Part shown: in pieces, positions 59,927 to 64,000 of the stretch
Position numbering within the stretch: the stretch's first letter is position 1
Layout: every line of letters begins with the position of its first letter
Source: Echinococcus granulosus
Lineage: Eukaryota > Platyhelminthes > Cestoda > Cyclophyllidea > Taeniidae
NCBI RefSeq assembly: GCF_000524195.1
Contig: NW_020170388.1
Location: 625,402-689,401 of the forward strand
Length of the DNA: 64,000 bases
Reading direction: 5' to 3'
The notes under the pieces: model-generated
Databases searched by the model: none
Told to the model about the DNA's origin: nothing
The model's input: the letters and a program-made list of their open reading frames with translations, nothing else
Position numbers and translations under genes: made by a program

Positions 59927-62900
59927 CAAACTTATACTAGAATAAATTACGAAAGTTTGACACAGAGCAATTAATCTCGTGGAGTTGATTTATCACAATG
60001 ACTCCGCCTGTTCCGACCACACAAAGGCTGACAAGTTAACATTATTTGTATCAAGTGCATGGTGCCTGGTGCATTAGTGGACACACTTATCCGCAGAATG
60101 CACCAAAAGACGGACAGATCCAGAACAATTCCCGGAATGTAAATGGGTACGTGCGAGAAATGCTACTCTGGCGGTGGATTATGATACAAGGATGTGATAT
60201 TTAAGAATTGTGTTTAACACCAACCCCAGCATTTTGTTTGTTACGTTAGGAACCAAGTTTTCTGATCACTAAAAGGTTTTTTAACATAGATCGAATGAAA
60301 GTTCGTGCATCAAAGACTGTATTCGGGTAATGATGACCACGCTGCTCGAGTTATGCCTTAGAATTTCTTGGTTATTTATCCACATTTTTGTTAAATGGCA
60401 TAAGCACTTGGGACTTTAAATAGCGATTGTACTGGACGCAAGTGCAGTTTTTAGTATGGTACTATGCATTACTGGAGTGAATCCACAATTTTTTAGCATT
60501 CACCTTCAGCTATTTAGTTCAAACCTTAATTTCTATATGTGATACAATTTAAAGGTGTTCAAGAAAATGAGAACGTGTTCTAAATTACTTGGCTTGTTTC
60601 TACTTAAATCCTCTTTTCCTGCATTATCTATTCAAGTTTTGTCTCGGCGAACTTAAACGATAGTGAATAGTCTTACGTCTTACGTTCTTACGTGCTTAAG
60701 AACCATGACCTAAAAGATAGAAAATAACTTTAAAATATCAGGCTCATTTGTAAATCACTTTCGAGACAAAAAAATGGGATTCCATAGTTCAACATTGCAA
60801 AATTTGTTTTTGACGGTACTTTCTTTAATGCTTGTGTTAGAATTTCTGCTTCTGTTTTGGATTGCCAACTTGAATATTCACGTACCAAAGGAGTCTCGTG
60901 CTTTTGTCATTCACTTTTGCGACACAGATTTTCAGTTATTTGCAAACCTGTAATTACTTGTCGAGAGATAAAACGCTTATTTACCGGGTCATTAGCCCAA
61001 AGAAGGAATAATTTTAAGTCAACGAATAGCCTTCACAAAATTTGCCAAAGAGCAAAGGCAGATTAAAGTGGTAAGAATTCAGATTTTCCTATTTTAAAGA
61101 CAAGGAAATGCAAGTTTGGTTTCTGAGATCCACATCAAAGCGATGAGGTGTATCTTTATAATCTTCATATCAACTAATCGGGGTGAATAAGAGGAAAGTA
61201 GAATGCGGCGACATCAAAATAAGTAACTATCTCTTGCTTCACCACATTCAACGCATATTTGTAACCAATGCAAAAAATAAATTTGACAAATAAAAAACCA
61301 ACTTTGAATCTAATTCAGAAAAAAACATTTAAAGCTCACAACAACTGTCTTAAACGTTCACATATTTGCATTCCTTCCTATACCGGGGTGATCGTTTTTT
61401 GTTCAGGAGATTTATGAAGCAATAGTAAGTATGTCAGATTCTAATCTGGAAATACATAACACGTATTTATTCGCAGGAAAGTTTTTATTGCTTCAGGGTT
61501 TAAAAGAGGAAAAATAAAAGGCAGCCAATCAATTTCTTGTGACACATAAGGGAAAAAAATAATAATGGAGAGCTCCTAAACTACTTTGCACATTGTATTG
61601 ATCCCTTTCATAGTCTATAGTTCTGTTTCAATGAAATTTAGACTTGAATTGAGCTCTACCCTTGAAAATTCCCAAAAGCCAAGAAAGAACATTCCTAGCC
61701 ACTATCGTTCCCTCACATATTAATTTCCCTTTTGCCCATTGCAGTTAGTATGTGAATGGTTAATGCTAACATCGTGCGAATTTGGAAGATTTTACTTGGA
61801 AGAATATCATTAAGAAGTAAGAAAGATTAAGATGAGGATAGAAATGAGCTAAATACAACACTTACATGAACGGCAAGTACAGACCTTTGAAAACGAAGCT
61901 GTGAGCGTCTAAGTAGTTTGCGACGGGTTAGATACAAAGCAGATTATGCAAGGGTAACCGATGCTATGTACGTTTGCTTAAGGAATACTCCGGTAAAAAA
62001 ACCAATCTTCGCCACACGTTAGATGGGTAGTAAACAGTCCTATCCTTACATTTGAAAGAGGTGAAGTTAAGCAAATGGGTATATGTTAAAGCATATTATT
62101 GCCCACTGAATCATGACATGAGTGGAACCCACTTGATCTGTAGCCTCCACCACGATACTCCGTCCTCACTTAATGCAGGCGTACATCAACTGTTTTATAA
62201 CCACGTTAAGCAGCATACTACCGAATGTTATTCTTGAAGAGTTAATCTCGATTAATTTTTATCAAAGGTAAGATGAAGTTTTTAATTATAAACAAGAAGA
62301 AACCATTTTCCTGAACGTGATACATTCATCTTTGAGTGACTAAGCACCAGAACCACATTTCAACGAGTCATATGATCTTAAGCAGCACACTTTTTGCCAT
62401 TGCTCCTGCAGTAATAGTCACAGATGGATTTCACAATGTCCTTTATGCAGCAAACAGTATCAAATCACATCCATGGGGTTCAAATGACATCTAACAAAAT
62501 GAGAACTGTTTTATGGCAGGAAAATAGTGTTGGGGGATGCGATAAGGCATAGGGTGTTGATTGCCTGAGATAGTTCCTGTGCATTTCATGATATATTTAT
62601 ATGAACAATCTTGTATATCTACCAATTACAGCGAGTCATTTTAGCGAGCAAAGCTAACAATTACAAAAATACTTTGGCTACATGATCTGTTGAGGGAAAA
62701 TGCAAATGTAAAGGAAATCTAACCCTTTAGTACTTATGGAATTATCAAGTAATGTCACAAAATGACAGTTTAAATGTGAGACAAGGTAATAAGCTGACAA
62801 AGTGCAGGTGCAAGTGCAGCTGGTAAGCAAATTTTATCTTTCCACAATCACCATGATTCTATTAAAACTTGACTTGCGGAATAAAAGTACATTCAAAGCC

Positions 62901-64000
62901 CTTGAATAAACTTGCCCATGAGGGGTTCTACAACCAATGGCGTTTCTACAGACATAAATTAAGATCAAACCGCCGAAGTAAATGTCTTTAATGTTTAATT
63001 ATTGTTGCATTGAAAGTTAGTAAACTCAAATTTTTTTTTTAGGGATTCGTATTTGTTTAAATTTTCGGGATATAAATTCAGTTAAACTGCCTCTAATTAG
63101 TGGAAGAAAAGCATCTCATTTTACCAAAAATCCTATTCGAGGAATGTGCTGCTGTGAGCTCCGAACCTGGAGATCACAATCATTATGCAGAAATAGTTTT
63201 GCGGCTGGAAAATTACTTTCACATGGAGGGAAAAATTACTGTTGCAAGTGAAGCCTCAGCGCCTTGTACTTTTGCCTAGCAGTTGTCCAGCCTGTGGGAT
63301 AAACATAAGCATTTGCGTTACCAGGTTAAATATGCTCGCCTTTTGCGCTGTATTCTGGAAATACATTTATAATCCTGTCAAAATAATTTGGCTGTCATTG
63401 TTAGCAGATTTTTTATTTAATAATGCAACGCTTTTGTACAGCGCCAAAATTAGTGTATGTAATAATCGTAACATTATTTATACTCCTTTGTTTCCCTGCC
63501 TTTCTATAATTCGGCCATACAGATACTGCAATCTTACCAATTTCCATTGTTTTCGTTTGCCTAGTTTGAACAGTTTATTTACTGAGCCATGCAAGAGGAA
63601 AATGTTGTAAAATTTGGGTTTTTTAGAAGAATTTAATCCCTGCTTTTTAGGCATAGTAAAGGTAAAAGTGCAGGAGCCTCTGACTTGCAACACTATCATG
63701 GAGTTTCGTGGTGTCCAGATAATAAAACAGATTCTTATAGATATAAAAACTGTAGAAGCTTCCCGAAACATATATACTAAACTGAGAACAAAAGTATATT
63801 CATTTGTCAATTCTGCTTGCCTTTTTTGATGAATCTAAGAGTTGGAAGTTAAAAGCACCAGGAATATGCAATTATGTAAGACGTTTGCTTGATTTATTGC
63901 TTTTGAGTATATTTAGGGTAGAAAATTAATGCCGTATAGTTACGTAAGCTCCTTGTGGCATCTACAGCAATTTATAATACTTTATCGTCTTAGGATAGCA

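Larger units (their letters stand above)
57652..64000. other. Gene-poor AT-rich stretch
   Basis: More than 6 kb without a frame I can support. The first few hundred bases hold the promoter of the 433-residue gene; no clear core element stands out. The frames at 58538-58777, 63242-63610 and 63478-63810 overlap each other or lack any protein-like pattern. It includes the possible LTR and A-rich repeat listed separately. Confidence 0.5.

Noticed and set aside
63242..63810. 122-codon plus frame and 110-codon overlapping minus frame at the window end
   Set aside because: Very AT-rich, overlapping on opposite strands, no splice or domain evidence.

Overview
The window looks like nuclear DNA of an invertebrate animal, most likely a flatworm and perhaps a tapeworm with a large repeat-rich genome. 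Visible reasons are: a spliced elongation-factor-like gene with GT-AG introns of 67, 69, 78 and 1683 bp, an AT-rich background, very gene-poor stretches, and about fourteen copies of one short non-autonomous LTR element. The taxon is inference; no rRNA, mitochondrial or spliced-leader marker is present.

Layout. 3-3477 (+): the 3' part (GTPase core to C terminus) of HBS1/HBS1L, the translational GTPase that works with Pelota/Dom34 in ribosome rescue, in five exons. 3.5-33.5 kb: intergenic or intronic DNA dominated by a TRIM-like element (LTR about 185 bp, internal part about 630-730 bp, initiator-Met tRNA primer site, no ORF) in both orientations, plus solo LTRs. A few short exon-like segments on the minus strand (17.2, 22.3, 23.4 and 31.8 kb) may belong to unrecognised genes. 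33565-35649 (-): a 694-residue intronless-looking membrane protein of the pannexin/innexin superfamily with an unusual 220-residue N-terminal extension. 36-55 kb: more repeats, including two copies of a roughly 430 bp repeat with a hammerhead-like sequence (possible Penelope-like element), and several exon-like segments, the best at 45.4, 46.9 and 54.7 kb. 56350-57651 (-): a single-exon 433-residue helical protein that I read as TOG/CLASP-like HEAT repeats. 57.7-64 kb: AT-rich DNA with no gene that I can support.

The three solid genes have no evident shared pathway: ribosome rescue, a large-pore channel family, and probably microtubule binding. The most distinctive material is the TRIM family and the divergent pannexin-like protein. 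I found no CRISPR, operon or prokaryotic system. Short exon calls rest on reading frame and splice sites only and should be read as hypotheses.
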